From contig OZ244212.1 in NCBI GenBank assembly GCA_965216695.1, positions 1,736,001 to 1,800,000 of the forward strand: 64,000 nt of DNA. Reading direction: 5' to 3'. Below, in pieces: positions 51,782 to 60,371 of this stretch (position 1 is its first letter; every line of letters begins with the position of its first letter). The stretch is from G965216695 sp965216695. GTDB taxonomy: Bacteria; Pseudomonadota; Gammaproteobacteria; Pseudomonadales; Azotimanducaceae. The position numbers and the translations under genes were made by a program. The notes below the pieces were generated by a model. That model saw only the letters and a list, made by a program, of their open reading frames with translations. It searched no databases and was not told the DNA's origin.

Positions 51782-53551
51782 TCAGCCTTCCGGCACCAGC
51801 ATTGCGTCGGTGAGGTTCAACAACGTATCGCCCCCAGCGTCGATCGCCTGCTTGTGCGCCGCCGTCCGTGGAAGCAACCGCGCAAACACAAACCGCGCGA
51901 CCGCCACTTTGCCGGCATAGAAAGGGTCTTCCGCCCCGCTTTTCAGCTGTGCCTCGGCGGCAACGGCCATACGCGCCCAGAAGTACGCAAGGATCATATA
52001 GCCACTGTAGAACAGATAATCAACCGCCGCGGCACCGACTTCATCCAGGTTCTGCTGTGCTTTCGCACCCACCTGCATGCTGAGCGCCGCCCATTCCTGC
52101 GCACCGGCGCGCAGTGCCGTCGCCATCTCCGGAAAGTCGCTTTCCGCTTCCTCAGCCGTGCTTTCCATCAGCGCTACAAACTGACGGAGGCCCGCACCCT
52201 GGGTCTGCAGCACCTTCCGGCCCAGAAGATCGAGCGCCTGAATCTGCGTCGTGCCTTCGTAGATCATCGTGATACGCGCGTCGCGTACATACTGCTCGAC
52301 TCCGGTCTCTGCCACGTAGCCATGGCCACCGTGAATCTGTACCGCGTGGTTCACGCTTTCGAACCCGAGTTCCGTCAGAAACCCTTTCACCACCGGCGTC
52401 AGAAAGTCGAGCAGCGCATCCGCATCGGCGCGCTCCTGCTCGGAGCCGTGGCGCAGCCGGTCTACGGCCTGACCGCAAAAGTGCACCAGCGCTCGGCCGC
52501 CTTCCACAACCGCCCGTTGAATAAGCAGCATCTTTCGGACGTCCGGGTGCACGATGATCGGGTCTGCATCGGCCTGAGGATTGCGCGGACCGCTGAGCGC
52601 GCGCATCTGCAGACGCTCGCGTGCATAGTCGCCCGCCCGCTCCAACGCCGCATCGGCCAGGCACACACCCTGCAGGCCAACCACGACCCGCGCCGCGTTC
52701 ATCATCGTGAACATGTACTTCATGCCTTCGTTGGGTTGCCCCACGAGGTAGCCACGCGCGCCGTCGAACTGCAGCACGCAGGTGGCGTTGCCATGAATGC
52801 CCATCTTTTCTTCAATGCCTGCACAGGTGACCGCGTTGCGCTCACCATCCAGATCGAACTTGGGCACAACGAACATGGAGATGCCCTTGGTTCCCTCTGG
52901 CGCATCGGGCAGGCGCGCGAGTACCAGGTGCACGATGTTTTCGCTCAGATCATGCTCACCGGCCGATATGAAGATTTTCGTGCCGCTCACCGCATACGCA
53001 CCGTCCGGCAGCGGCTGCGCCTTCGTACGCGCCAGGCCCACGTCGGAGCCGGCGTGCGGTTCGGTAAGGCACATGGTGCCCGTCCACTGACCCGATAGCA
53101 GCGGTACCAGAAAGTCGCGTTTCTGCTCGTCGCTGCCATGCGACCCGAGCGCGTTCACCACCCCGCGAGACAAACCGGGGTACATCGCCCACGCCATGTT
53201 GCTGCGACCGATGCACTCTTCCACCAGCAGACTCAAACTCTCCGGCAATCCCTGCCCGCCCCAGCGCGGATCGCCAGTAAGCGCCGACCAGCCGCCGTCC
53301 ACGTACGTTTTGTACGCAGCCTTGAAGCCATCCGGCGTCCGAACTTCGCCCTTGTCGAATGTACAGCCCTGCACGTCGCCTACCGCGTTCAACGGTGCAA
53401 GTTCGGCGTCACAGAAGCGCGTCATCTCGTCCAGTATCGCGTCCACAAGCTCGCGGGTGGGCGGCTCCGCGAGGTTGAGCGACTCGTAGTGGGCTTCCAC
53501 GTTCAGCACGTCGTGGAGCACGAAGTTCAGATCTCGCCTCGATATGGGCAT
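51782..53551 (-). CDS. Acyl-CoA dehydrogenase, long form, paralogue of its downstream neighbour
   Basis: 589 aa, same domain order: ACAD_N, TEPHAGSDVGLARTKA, FISAGEHDLSENIVH, VHPDVRKMLLIQRA, GGHGYVAETGVEQ and ITMIYEGTTQIQALDLLGRK, then the C-terminal extension. It ends 31 nt before the next acyl-CoA dehydrogenase, so they form an operon. Two similar enzymes side by side suggest different chain lengths or a heteromeric enzyme. Start ATG at 53551; the comF-like gene is divergent 136 bp away. Confidence 0.9.
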   Translation of the reverse strand: MPISRRDLNFVLHDVLNVEAHYESLNLAEPPTRELVDAILDEMTRFCDAELAPLNAVGDVQGCTFDKGEVRTPDGFKAAYKTYVDGGWSALTGDPRWGGQGLPESLSLLVEECIGRSNMAWAMYPGLSRGVVNALGSHGSDEQKRDFLVPLLSGQWTGTMCLTEPHAGSDVGLARTKAQPLPDGAYAVSGTKIFISAGEHDLSENIVHLVLARLPDAPEGTKGISMFVVPKFDLDGERNAVTCAGIEEKMGIHGNATCVLQFDGARGYLVGQPNEGMKYMFTMMNAARVVVGLQGVCLADAALERAGDYARERLQMRALSGPRNPQADADPIIVHPDVRKMLLIQRAVVEGGRALVHFCGQAVDRLRHGSEQERADADALLDFLTPVVKGFLTELGFESVNHAVQIHGGHGYVAETGVEQYVRDARITMIYEGTTQIQALDLLGRKVLQTQGAGLRQFVALMESTAEEAESDFPEMATALRAGAQEWAALSMQVGAKAQQNLDEVGAAAVDYLFYSGYMILAYFWARMAVAAEAQLKSGAEDPFYAGKVAVARFVFARLLPRTAAHKQAIDAGGDTLLNLTDAMLVPEG

Positions 53552-53687
53552 CAGCGTTCATTCCGGAAAAACGAGCGCGGATTATCGCAGAACGCCGCTT
53601 TTCTGCCGCGACAAAACGACCCGATCGCCATCCCCGCGAGGGCAATGGCCGACATCCGTGAACCGGATCACGACCAGACTGGTACCC

Positions 53688-54464
53688 ATGCAATCACCAC
53701 TGACCCGACAGCGCATCCGTGCGGGGTTGACCCACGCCGCTTCCTGCGCCGCTTCCTGCGCCGCCCGCCGCACCACCCGAGTGGCGCACGCTGCGCTGAT
53801 GGCCTTTTACCCGCCCTTGTGTCTTCTCTGCGCCCGCGAATGCGGAAGCCTCGACAACCTGTGCGACGACTGCCGCGACACCCTGCCCAGCCTTGGACCC
53901 CGGTGCCGGGTATGTGCCGAACCGTCAACGCGTCCGGTCTGCAACCGATGCACGGTCCACGAACGCCCATTCCAACGCACGATTGCGGCAGCACCCTATC
54001 AACCGCCCGTCCGCCAGTGGATACACACCACCAAGTTCAACCGCCCAGGCCCGGAATGCCTGACACTCGGCCGCCTGCTGGCCGGTACAATTCTGCAGGC
54101 CTACCCGAACGGCTTTTTACCGGATGCCATCGTGCCCGTGCCACTGTCCGCTCGACGTCTGTTCGCACGTGGCTACAATCAGGCCGCGCTGATCGCCGCG
54201 CCCGTCGCGCGCGTCACCCGGATTCCGATCCGCGCAGACATTGCCCGCCGACCCCGACACACACGCCCGCAGGCCGGCCTGTCCCAGCACGCGCGTCACG
54301 AGAACCTGCAGCACGCATTCTCGATACGCCGCGACTGTTCGGGCCTGTGGCTCGCCGTCGTCGACGACGTAATCACAACGCTTGCTACCGCAACAGCGCT
54401 GGCGGAGGCGCTACGGACCGCCGGCGCAACGCGCGTAGACCTCTGGTGCGCCGCACGCGCGTGA
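53688..54464 (+). CDS. ComF family phosphoribosyltransferase-like protein with altered PRPP loop
   Basis: 258 aa from the ATG at 53688; upstream frame is unlikely coding. The N-terminal zinc-finger-like part (CLLCARECG, CRVCAEPSTRPVCNRC) precedes the type I PRTase domain with IVPVPLSARRLFARGYNQA. The PRPP loop reads VVDDVITTLATATAL: where the family has T-T-G-A-T, Leu232 replaces Gly. ComF takes part in DNA uptake in some bacteria; competence elsewhere is not shown. An S-C-A-A repeat lies at the N-terminus. Confidence 0.82.
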   Translation: MQSPLTRQRIRAGLTHAASCAASCAARRTTRVAHAALMAFYPPLCLLCARECGSLDNLCDDCRDTLPSLGPRCRVCAEPSTRPVCNRCTVHERPFQRTIAAAPYQPPVRQWIHTTKFNRPGPECLTLGRLLAGTILQAYPNGFLPDAIVPVPLSARRLFARGYNQAALIAAPVARVTRIPIRADIARRPRHTRPQAGLSQHARHENLQHAFSIRRDCSGLWLAVVDDVITTLATATALAEALRTAGATRVDLWCAARA

Positions 54465-54507
54465 GGACTGATACACTGGCCCAGTAGTCGCCGCGGCAGA
54501 AATCACG

Positions 54508-55509
54508 TTGTCAGAGCCTTCCGACCCCGGACACACGGATGCTGCGTCACGTCCATACGATGCGCTGACACCAGACGCAATCCTCGACGCGATCGAATCG
54601 ATCGGTTTCGGCGTCTCCGGTGCAATGATCGCGCTGAACAGTTACGAAAACCGCGTGTATCAGATACAGCTCGACGACGCTTCATTCGTCGTTGCCAAGT
54701 TCTACCGTCCCGCACGCTGGTCGCGAGACCAGATCCTCGAAGAACACGAATTAACCGCCGAACTGGCAGCGCGGGAGCTGCCCTGTGTCGACCCGCTACG
54801 CGTCGAGGGCGAAACCTTGTTCGATAACGGCGATTTCCTCTTCGCGGTGTATCCGAGGCACGGCGGCCGGGCGCCGGACATCGAGGACGCCGCAGATCTG
54901 GAGGTGCTGGCTCGAACGATCGCCCGGATCCACGGGGTCGCACGATCAATGCCCTTTCAGTATCGCCGCGCGATGGACGCTGAACGCATGGGAGCGGGCA
55001 ACGTCGCGTATCTACTGGAAAACGACTTCGTTCCCGCGGAGATGATCAGCGCGTTCGAAACCACCGCCCGCGACGTGCTGGAGCTGGTTACGTCCGCGCT
55101 GGACCACGCGCCACGGCAGACGATCCACGGCGACTGTCACCTGGGCAACGTGTTATGGCGCGACGAAACACCCAACTTCGTCGACTTCGACGACGCAACC
55201 ACCGGCCCGCCCATCCAGGATCTGTGGATGCTGTTGAGCGGCGAACGGCACGCACAGGAAGCACAGCTTGGAACCATTCTAGATGCGTACACCGAGTTCT
55301 ACGATTTCGACGTGTCGACGCTGCGACTGATCGAACCGCTGCGTACGCTGCGCATGCTGCACCACAGCGCATGGATCGCCCGCCGCTGGACCGATCCGGC
55401 GTTTCCGATCGCATTCCCCTGGTTCGGCAGCGTGCGTTATTGGTCGGATCAGGTTCTGGCGTTGCGTGAGCAGCACGCGGCCTTGCAGGAACCCGCGCTT
55501 AGTTACTAA
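54508..55509 (+). CDS. srkA: Stress response Ser/Thr kinase SrkA (YihE)
   Basis: 333 aa, TTG start at 54508. Kinase of the aminoglycoside-phosphotransferase fold, linked in E. coli to survival of envelope and MazF-type stress. RVYQIQLDDASFVVAKFYRP is the nucleotide-binding lobe with Lys, TIHGDCHLGNVLW the catalytic loop with Asp, and FVDFDDATTGPPIQDLW the metal-binding segment. The length and SYENRVYQ start of the domain are diagnostic. In enterobacteria dsbA follows; here it does not. Confidence 0.93.
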   Translation: MSEPSDPGHTDAASRPYDALTPDAILDAIESIGFGVSGAMIALNSYENRVYQIQLDDASFVVAKFYRPARWSRDQILEEHELTAELAARELPCVDPLRVEGETLFDNGDFLFAVYPRHGGRAPDIEDAADLEVLARTIARIHGVARSMPFQYRRAMDAERMGAGNVAYLLENDFVPAEMISAFETTARDVLELVTSALDHAPRQTIHGDCHLGNVLWRDETPNFVDFDDATTGPPIQDLWMLLSGERHAQEAQLGTILDAYTEFYDFDVSTLRLIEPLRTLRMLHHSAWIARRWTDPAFPIAFPWFGSVRYWSDQVLALREQHAALQEPALSY

Positions 55510-55543
55510 CCCTGAGATCTGAGTGGCGGACTAAAGCCATGTT

Positions 55544-56140
55544 TCAGTGCCACGCTGGATCGTGGCTTTGCCGATACGCCGGTCGCGCCTTAATCCGCTG
55601 TACATAATCAGCTACTTTCGAACTTGGAGACACCACCCAACCAAACTGAACGGCAAAGTCCAGCGTCCCACCAAATACGACGTCGGCGGCCGTGAATCGA
55701 TCGCCCAGAGCCCAGGCAGTCTGCGGAGTCATCGATTCTATCGTAGCCATGCAACGTTCCAAGTCACCAAAACCAACAGAGTTTGCGGGATAGTCTGTCG
55801 CCCCCAGCGAATTGAACGTGAACATTGGTTCCAGCGTTGTGCCGGGAACAAATAGATACCTGTAATACTTGCCTCGTTCGTCTGAACCTGGCGGCGGCGC
55901 AAGACCTTTTTCGATGAACTTGTCCGCCAGGTAAGCACAAATTGCAGCGACTTCCGTTACTACAATGCCTCCGTCCACCAAAGCGGGGATCTTCCCCATT
56001 GGATTGATCGCCAGGTACTCTGCTGTACGCGAATCACCAGCCTCGATATCGACCATGACTTGCTCGTGATCAGCGTCCAACTCGGTCAGCATCCAATGCG
56101 TGGTTAGCGCACGGCTCATAGGATTAAAGTAGTGTTTCAT
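55544..56140 (-). CDS. Glutathione S-transferase family protein
   Basis: 198 aa from the ATG at 56140; the open frame extends into the upstream gap but without homology. The thioredoxin-like N domain has NPMGKIPALVDGG and a VTEVAAICAYLADKF segment holding the glutathione-binding residues, followed by an all-helical C domain. The third residue region M-K-H-Y-F-N-P-M-S-R-A has the active-site Ser typical of beta/theta-like bacterial GSTs. It probably belongs with the monooxygenase just upstream in an accessory cluster. Confidence 0.85.
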   Translation of the reverse strand: MKHYFNPMSRALTTHWMLTELDADHEQVMVDIEAGDSRTAEYLAINPMGKIPALVDGGIVVTEVAAICAYLADKFIEKGLAPPPGSDERGKYYRYLFVPGTTLEPMFTFNSLGATDYPANSVGFGDLERCMATIESMTPQTAWALGDRFTAADVVFGGTLDFAVQFGWVVSPSSKVADYVQRIKARPAYRQSHDPAWH

Positions 56141-56201
56141 ATCGAACTCACCATCCAGCAGGGATAACCGCGGCCAGGAGCACACGGTCGGTCCGAGCCC
56201 T

Positions 56202-57800
56202 TTAACTCGATTCGAAGACAAACCCCTCGTAACCGTTCGCGGCCACCTCTGATATGCGCTGAAAGTACGCCGGCCCTCCAAGGTGCACGGTGAACTTGCG
56301 CGGTTTTCCAGGGATGTTGGCGCCGGTGTACCATGAGTCTGTCTGTGGGTAGAGCGTTCGATCAGCGAGGGTGTTTACCTCCTCGCCCCACATCGCCTCG
56401 GCATCCGTCGTCGGCTCCACGGTACTCAAGCTTTTGTCCTTCAGACGTTGAATGCAGTTGCCTATCCACTGCACCTCGCGCTCCGCGCCTAGAGGCATGT
56501 TGTAAAGCACACCGGGTGTACCCGGGCCGTGAATCATGAACAGGTTGGGAAACCCTGAGACCATGATGCCCAGATAGTTGTGGAAACCATCGTTCCACTT
56601 ATCTTTGAGGCTAACACCACGCCGCCCGGTCGGGTTGAGTTTCAACATGGTGCCGCTGATCGCATCGAATCCTGTCGCCAGCACCAGCATGTCCAGCGAA
56701 TGGTTGCCCTGTGCAGTGCGCACGCCTGATGGAGTGAATTTTTCGAACGGGTCCTCGCGCAGGTCTACCAGGGTGACGTTGTCCCGGTTGAATGTCTCGA
56801 AGTAACCGTTGTCGAGAATGGGTCGTTTGGTGCCCACGAAGAAGTCGGGCATGAGCTTCTCGGCGGTTTCGGGATCGTCGACAGCCTCGCGGATTTTGCC
56901 GCGCAGGAAATCCGCCACCCAACCGTTGACTTCGTTACTCATCAGAACATCTGAGTAGTTTGCGAAAAAGAAGTTGAGCGTTCCTTCCTCCCACAGCTCC
57001 TCCAATCGCTCCTGTCGTTGTTCCGGTGTGTGTACGTATGCAGAGTGGGTATCGAAGAGAAACGGAAATCCGCCAGTGTTGACCGCCATCACCTCACGAA
57101 TGCTGTCCCAATTCTTCCGCGCATGAGCTGCCTCCTCAGGAGTAACCGGACGATTGCGCGCAGGAACGCTGTATTGGGGCGTGCGCTGGAACACGGTCAG
57201 ATGCGCTGCTTCGCGCGCGATCTCAGGAATTGATTGCACTCCCGACGATCCCGTTCCGATCACACCAACACGTTTACCGGCGAAGGACACGGGTTCGTGC
57301 GGCCACGCGCCGGTGTGATACACCTCTCCCTGGAACTCATCGAAACCCGGGATATCGGGTATGTGGGCGGTGGAGAGCGCGCCGACCGCACATACTAGAA
57401 ATCGCGCCGATACGCGTTCGCCCGCACTGGTCTCGACGGTCCAAAGCCCAGTCTCGTCACTGTAGCTGGCCCCGGTCACCCATGTCTTGAACTGAATATC
57501 CCGCCGAAGATCAAACCGGTCAGCTACATGCGCCACGTACGCCAAAACGTCCGCTTGAGTGGGCTGCGTTTCCGCCCAGTCCCACTCCTCCATAAGCTCG
57601 TCCGAGAACGTGTAGCAGTAGTACGGGCTGCCAGGCCCGTCCACCCGGGCGCCAGGGTAGCGGTTGTACCACCAAGTGCCTCCGACATCGTCGGCGCCGT
57701 CGTACCCGCGTACCGAGAGCTGCAGTTCGTCGCGCAGATGATGAAGCGCGTACAGGCCACTCACGCCCGCGCCAATCACAATCACGTCGTAGTCTGCCAA
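56202..57800 (-). CDS. Flavin monooxygenase of the Baeyer-Villiger (cyclohexanone/phenylacetone) type
   Basis: 532 aa. Two Rossmann motifs, GAGVSG (10-15) and GTGSSG (182-187), flank the class B fingerprint F-x-G-x3-H-x3-W-P at residues 156-167 (FQGEVYHTGAWP), diagnostic for Baeyer-Villiger monooxygenases. GGTWWYNRYPGARVDGPG is also typical. The TTG start at 57800 is supported by AGGAGG 7 nt upstream. The enzyme inserts oxygen next to ketones with NADPH; the real substrate is unknown. Confidence 0.9.
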   Translation of the reverse strand: MADYDVIVIGAGVSGLYALHHLRDELQLSVRGYDGADDVGGTWWYNRYPGARVDGPGSPYYCYTFSDELMEEWDWAETQPTQADVLAYVAHVADRFDLRRDIQFKTWVTGASYSDETGLWTVETSAGERVSARFLVCAVGALSTAHIPDIPGFDEFQGEVYHTGAWPHEPVSFAGKRVGVIGTGSSGVQSIPEIAREAAHLTVFQRTPQYSVPARNRPVTPEEAAHARKNWDSIREVMAVNTGGFPFLFDTHSAYVHTPEQRQERLEELWEEGTLNFFFANYSDVLMSNEVNGWVADFLRGKIREAVDDPETAEKLMPDFFVGTKRPILDNGYFETFNRDNVTLVDLREDPFEKFTPSGVRTAQGNHSLDMLVLATGFDAISGTMLKLNPTGRRGVSLKDKWNDGFHNYLGIMVSGFPNLFMIHGPGTPGVLYNMPLGAEREVQWIGNCIQRLKDKSLSTVEPTTDAEAMWGEEVNTLADRTLYPQTDSWYTGANIPGKPRKFTVHLGGPAYFQRISEVAANGYEGFVFESS

Positions 57801-58168
57801 CGGACCCCTCCTTTTCTTTCTCCAGATTCGGTTACATCCCCGTTCATTGCTCTTTCCCAGACCCAGTTGTTCTGAAGGTTACCCCACCAAGCCGAGCCTG
57901 CGCACGGCAGCGATGCGTCGTTGAAGCCCGCAACCACTGCTAGCCGTTCCTAAGCAACCGCCCTTCAGTCGCTATCGCAGAGGTAAGACTGCTCACCGTC
58001 CTCCTGCTGCAGTGTTGCAGTGATGATCGTAGAGACACGCGTGCATCAGAAAATACTGGTCTCTCGCGAAAATCCTCAGCTCACAACGCACCGGAGAGCG
58101 GTCAGTACGAGAGCGGGCGATGACCCGCGACAGCTATCGCCGCCACGCGGACAATGTTTGACGCAAAG
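57801..58168. other. 368-bp gap without a recognisable gene
   Basis: The region between the monooxygenase start and the SDR stop holds no frame with plausible codon use, no clear terminator and no long repeat. A small CTGCA-GTGT-TGCAG palindrome lies near 58007-58020. The minus-strand promoter of the monooxygenase should lie here, but I find no strong -35/-10 pair. Confidence 0.5.
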
Positions 58169-59014
58169 TCATCCTGGGAGCTTAAAAAATTTGACCTCTA
58201 TTGTTTCGCGAAGACGCGTCGGTAGCCAACCAATTGGACGCATAAAGAACTTTGCATCGCGACCCACGATTACTTCGGGCTTTGGTCTTTTGACCGTTAA
58301 TGCCGACTCAATCACCGCAGCAACGACATCTGCTTCGATACCATTTTGGGATATGCTGGAGCTTGCCTTCTGCATCGCTAACGCAAGTGATGCGTATAGA
58401 TCGCCGCTGTTGTCCGACATTTTCTCTAGATCCGATACCATATTTGGTATCCCGCCCCATATGCGGGTTTTTACACCTCCGGGCACCACCAAAACACATT
58501 CGATACCCCAAGGTCTCAGTTCGAGGCGTAGTGCTTCATGAAATCCCCGCATACCCCACTTCGAAACGGTATAGCCGCCAAAGTAAGGTGGTGTTAACAG
58601 ATCTTGAGCGGACCCTATGTTGATTAGCCGACCCTTCGATTCCCGAAGCATTGGGATGCACAACTGCGTCAGTGCAATGGCGCTGACTAGATTTGTTTCA
58701 ATGTCATTCCGAATCGCGTCAATATTTAGACATTCAAAGGGGCCGGTGGAGACGGTTCCAGCATTGTTAATCAGCGCATCAAGCTGGCCAGCCTCTTCCC
58801 TGACTCTCGCAACGGCTGATTGTCGCGCCACTTCATCTGTGACATCCAGAACAACCGGAATCAACAACGCCCCATTTCCAAGCTGGTTTGCGAGCGACTG
58901 GCCATCGCTTTCTTTGCGAACACCGGTGTAAACTTGCCAGCCGCTTTGTGCTAGCCGCAATGCAGTTGCACGACCGATGCCGCTCGACGTTCCCGTGATC
59001 AGAACCGTGCGCAC
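58169..59014 (-). CDS. Short-chain dehydrogenase/reductase (SDR)
   Basis: 281 aa from the GTG at 59014. Classical SDR: TGTSSGIG (7-14) binds NAD(P), NNAG is present, Ser lies in INIGSAQDLL, and YTVSKWG gives the catalytic Tyr and Lys. The base composition is less GC-rich than the core genes, shared with the two following reading frames. Substrate unknown; a link to the Baeyer-Villiger enzyme (alcohol to ketone) is a reasonable guess from position. Confidence 0.88.
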   Translation of the reverse strand: MRTVLITGTSSGIGRATALRLAQSGWQVYTGVRKESDGQSLANQLGNGALLIPVVLDVTDEVARQSAVARVREEAGQLDALINNAGTVSTGPFECLNIDAIRNDIETNLVSAIALTQLCIPMLRESKGRLINIGSAQDLLTPPYFGGYTVSKWGMRGFHEALRLELRPWGIECVLVVPGGVKTRIWGGIPNMVSDLEKMSDNSGDLYASLALAMQKASSSISQNGIEADVVAAVIESALTVKRPKPEVIVGRDAKFFMRPIGWLPTRLRETIEVKFFKLPG

Positions 59015-59047
59015 TTAAATTTCACCATCAACGATTGACCTCGGCTT

Positions 59048-59572
59048 CTAGGAACCAACTGGCTTGTCGTGAGTATTGACCCAGTCTGGGTTGTTGGCGT
59101 CGTTCGTTACGCCGAACGCCTCCGATTCCCCCTCCAGGAACTCTTCAAATTTGCGAGACATTGGTGTCGCGCGCTCTGACCACCACTGTCGAACACCAGG
59201 TTGAACGAAATACCAGAGCATTCGAATGCGTAACGGCTCCCAAGTCTCATCATCGATGTCTTTGCGTTGCCGTTGATTGAAGTTGACTTCATAGGTGAAG
59301 AAGAGCGCGTGGATCATGTATTCAAACTGCATGCGCTCCATTGCGCTCAGGTTACTAAGATCCAATATTCCACTTGAGAAGATCTGGAGGCGTTCAGGAT
59401 CGGCGCCAATGTGCTTCAACAGGTCAATCGCCGCTAGTTGGGTGGAATCATGCGCCGCCCCTCGGGCCGATCTCGCACTGACTCTTACTTGAATAGCCAA
59501 GTAGATAATGGAAAGAAGTACTGCCACGCCTCCTACGAACTCACCTACCTGTGCAAGTTCAGCAAGGCCCAT
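59048..59572 (-). CDS. Small protein with one N-terminal membrane segment, unknown function
   Basis: 174 aa from the ATG at 59572. Residues about 10-30 (GEFVGGVAVLLSIIYLAIQV) form a single membrane anchor; the rest is a soluble helical domain with many aromatic residues (ALFFTYEVNFNQRQRKDI, LWYFVQPGVRQWW). I recognise the general layout from many uncharacterised proteobacterial proteins but not a named family. It begins 1 nt after the SnoaL-like gene. Confidence 0.6.
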   Translation of the reverse strand: MGLAELAQVGEFVGGVAVLLSIIYLAIQVRVSARSARGAAHDSTQLAAIDLLKHIGADPERLQIFSSGILDLSNLSAMERMQFEYMIHALFFTYEVNFNQRQRKDIDDETWEPLRIRMLWYFVQPGVRQWWSERATPMSRKFEEFLEGESEAFGVTNDANNPDWVNTHDKPVGS

Positions 59573-59573
59573 G

Positions 59574-59999
59574 CTAGTCCAGCAGGTGTCCGTGCTGCGC
59601 CAACCAAGTCGTGATGTGAACACGAGATTCGTCCGAAAGGATGTCCGTCAGTGCTTCAATTTCTCCTTCGACAATTTTTACTACGCTCTTCCCACATAAC
59701 TCCATGTTCGGCAGGTCGCTGCGGGAATATTCAATATGCCAGACATGTTCGAGCGTATCGCCAACTTCAACTAGCCCTGAGATCTCTAACGTCCGCGAAG
59801 TAAACTTGTTGTCTAGCTCTGCAACACTCGCACGAAGGTGATTCACGATCTCATCGCGACCTCTGATACTTGCACCCATCGCATCAACATAGACCGCATC
59901 AACGCCAAAAAAGGAGCCGACTTCGGACCATTTGTCTGCGCTAACCGCGACCTCAAACGCTGCCGCATATGCTTCATATAGTTTTTTGGCGCCCGCCAT
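59574..59999 (-). CDS. SnoaL-like/NTF2-fold protein
   Basis: 141 aa from the ATG at 59999; the frame stays open to 60359 but runs through the inverted-repeat element and is not credible there. The pattern YEAYAAAFEVAVSADKW, GRDEIVNHLRA and VWHIEY is that of the NTF2-like polyketide-cyclase/limonene-epoxide-hydrolase fold. Such proteins often act as small hydrolases or isomerases in catabolic clusters. No specific catalytic pair could be assigned. Confidence 0.65.
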   Translation of the reverse strand: MAGAKKLYEAYAAAFEVAVSADKWSEVGSFFGVDAVYVDAMGASIRGRDEIVNHLRASVAELDNKFTSRTLEISGLVEVGDTLEHVWHIEYSRSDLPNMELCGKSVVKIVEGEIEALTDILSDESRVHITTWLAQHGHLLD

Positions 60000-60164
60000 A
60001 AAGCATCCTGATCTTTGCGTCCGAGTATATCCCCGTATCTCGTTCCAGTAAGCGGCTACTCGACACATCGCAACATACGACTCCGCAAAGCCGAAGTCGG
60101 CCAGCCGCGCAACCAGAGCCGCACGTTGCTGATCGCCCAGTGCGCAGCGCGAGTTACGCGACGC

Positions 60165-60339
60165 GGCGGATGGGTTCGGACCAACATTCAGGAGTGTCCG
60201 AGCGTTAGCCCGAGCGCAAGTGAAGCGTGCCCCGACGGGGCTGTCGAGGACTGTTCGAGCCGAAGGCGAGTTCCGCAGACAAGCGCACACTGCGCTCGGG
60301 CTGCGAGCACTCCTGAATGTTGGTCCGCACCCATGCGCC
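60165..60339. repeat. 175-bp element with long imperfect terminal inverted repeats (MITE-like)
   Basis: The left end (60165-60196) and right end (60308-60339) are inverted copies of 32 bp with 2 mismatches; the core CGGACCAACATTCAGGAGTG is exact. After a variable 7-12 bp, a further exact 10-bp pair follows: CCCGAGCGCA at 60209-60218 against 60291-60300. The inside is GC-rich and non-coding. No clear target-site duplication flanks it. It fills most of the 372-bp space between the SnoaL-like and acyltransferase genes. A non-autonomous mobile repeat or a large structured intergenic repeat would both fit. Confidence 0.75.
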
Positions 60340-60371
60340 AGGGAACGAAAACCTCCCACCCTACGCCTCTC

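Noticed and set aside
60200..60215. GTTAGCC in the inverted-repeat element read as an integron attC core
   Set aside because: The core consensus is GTTRRRY and the fourth variable base does not fit. There is no RYYYAAC partner and no gene-cassette array.
60000..60359. 120-residue N-terminal extension of the SnoaL-like protein
   Set aside because: It reads through the inverted-repeat element, is Arg/Cys-rich and unlike any NTF2-fold protein; the ATG at 59999 gives a normal-size domain.
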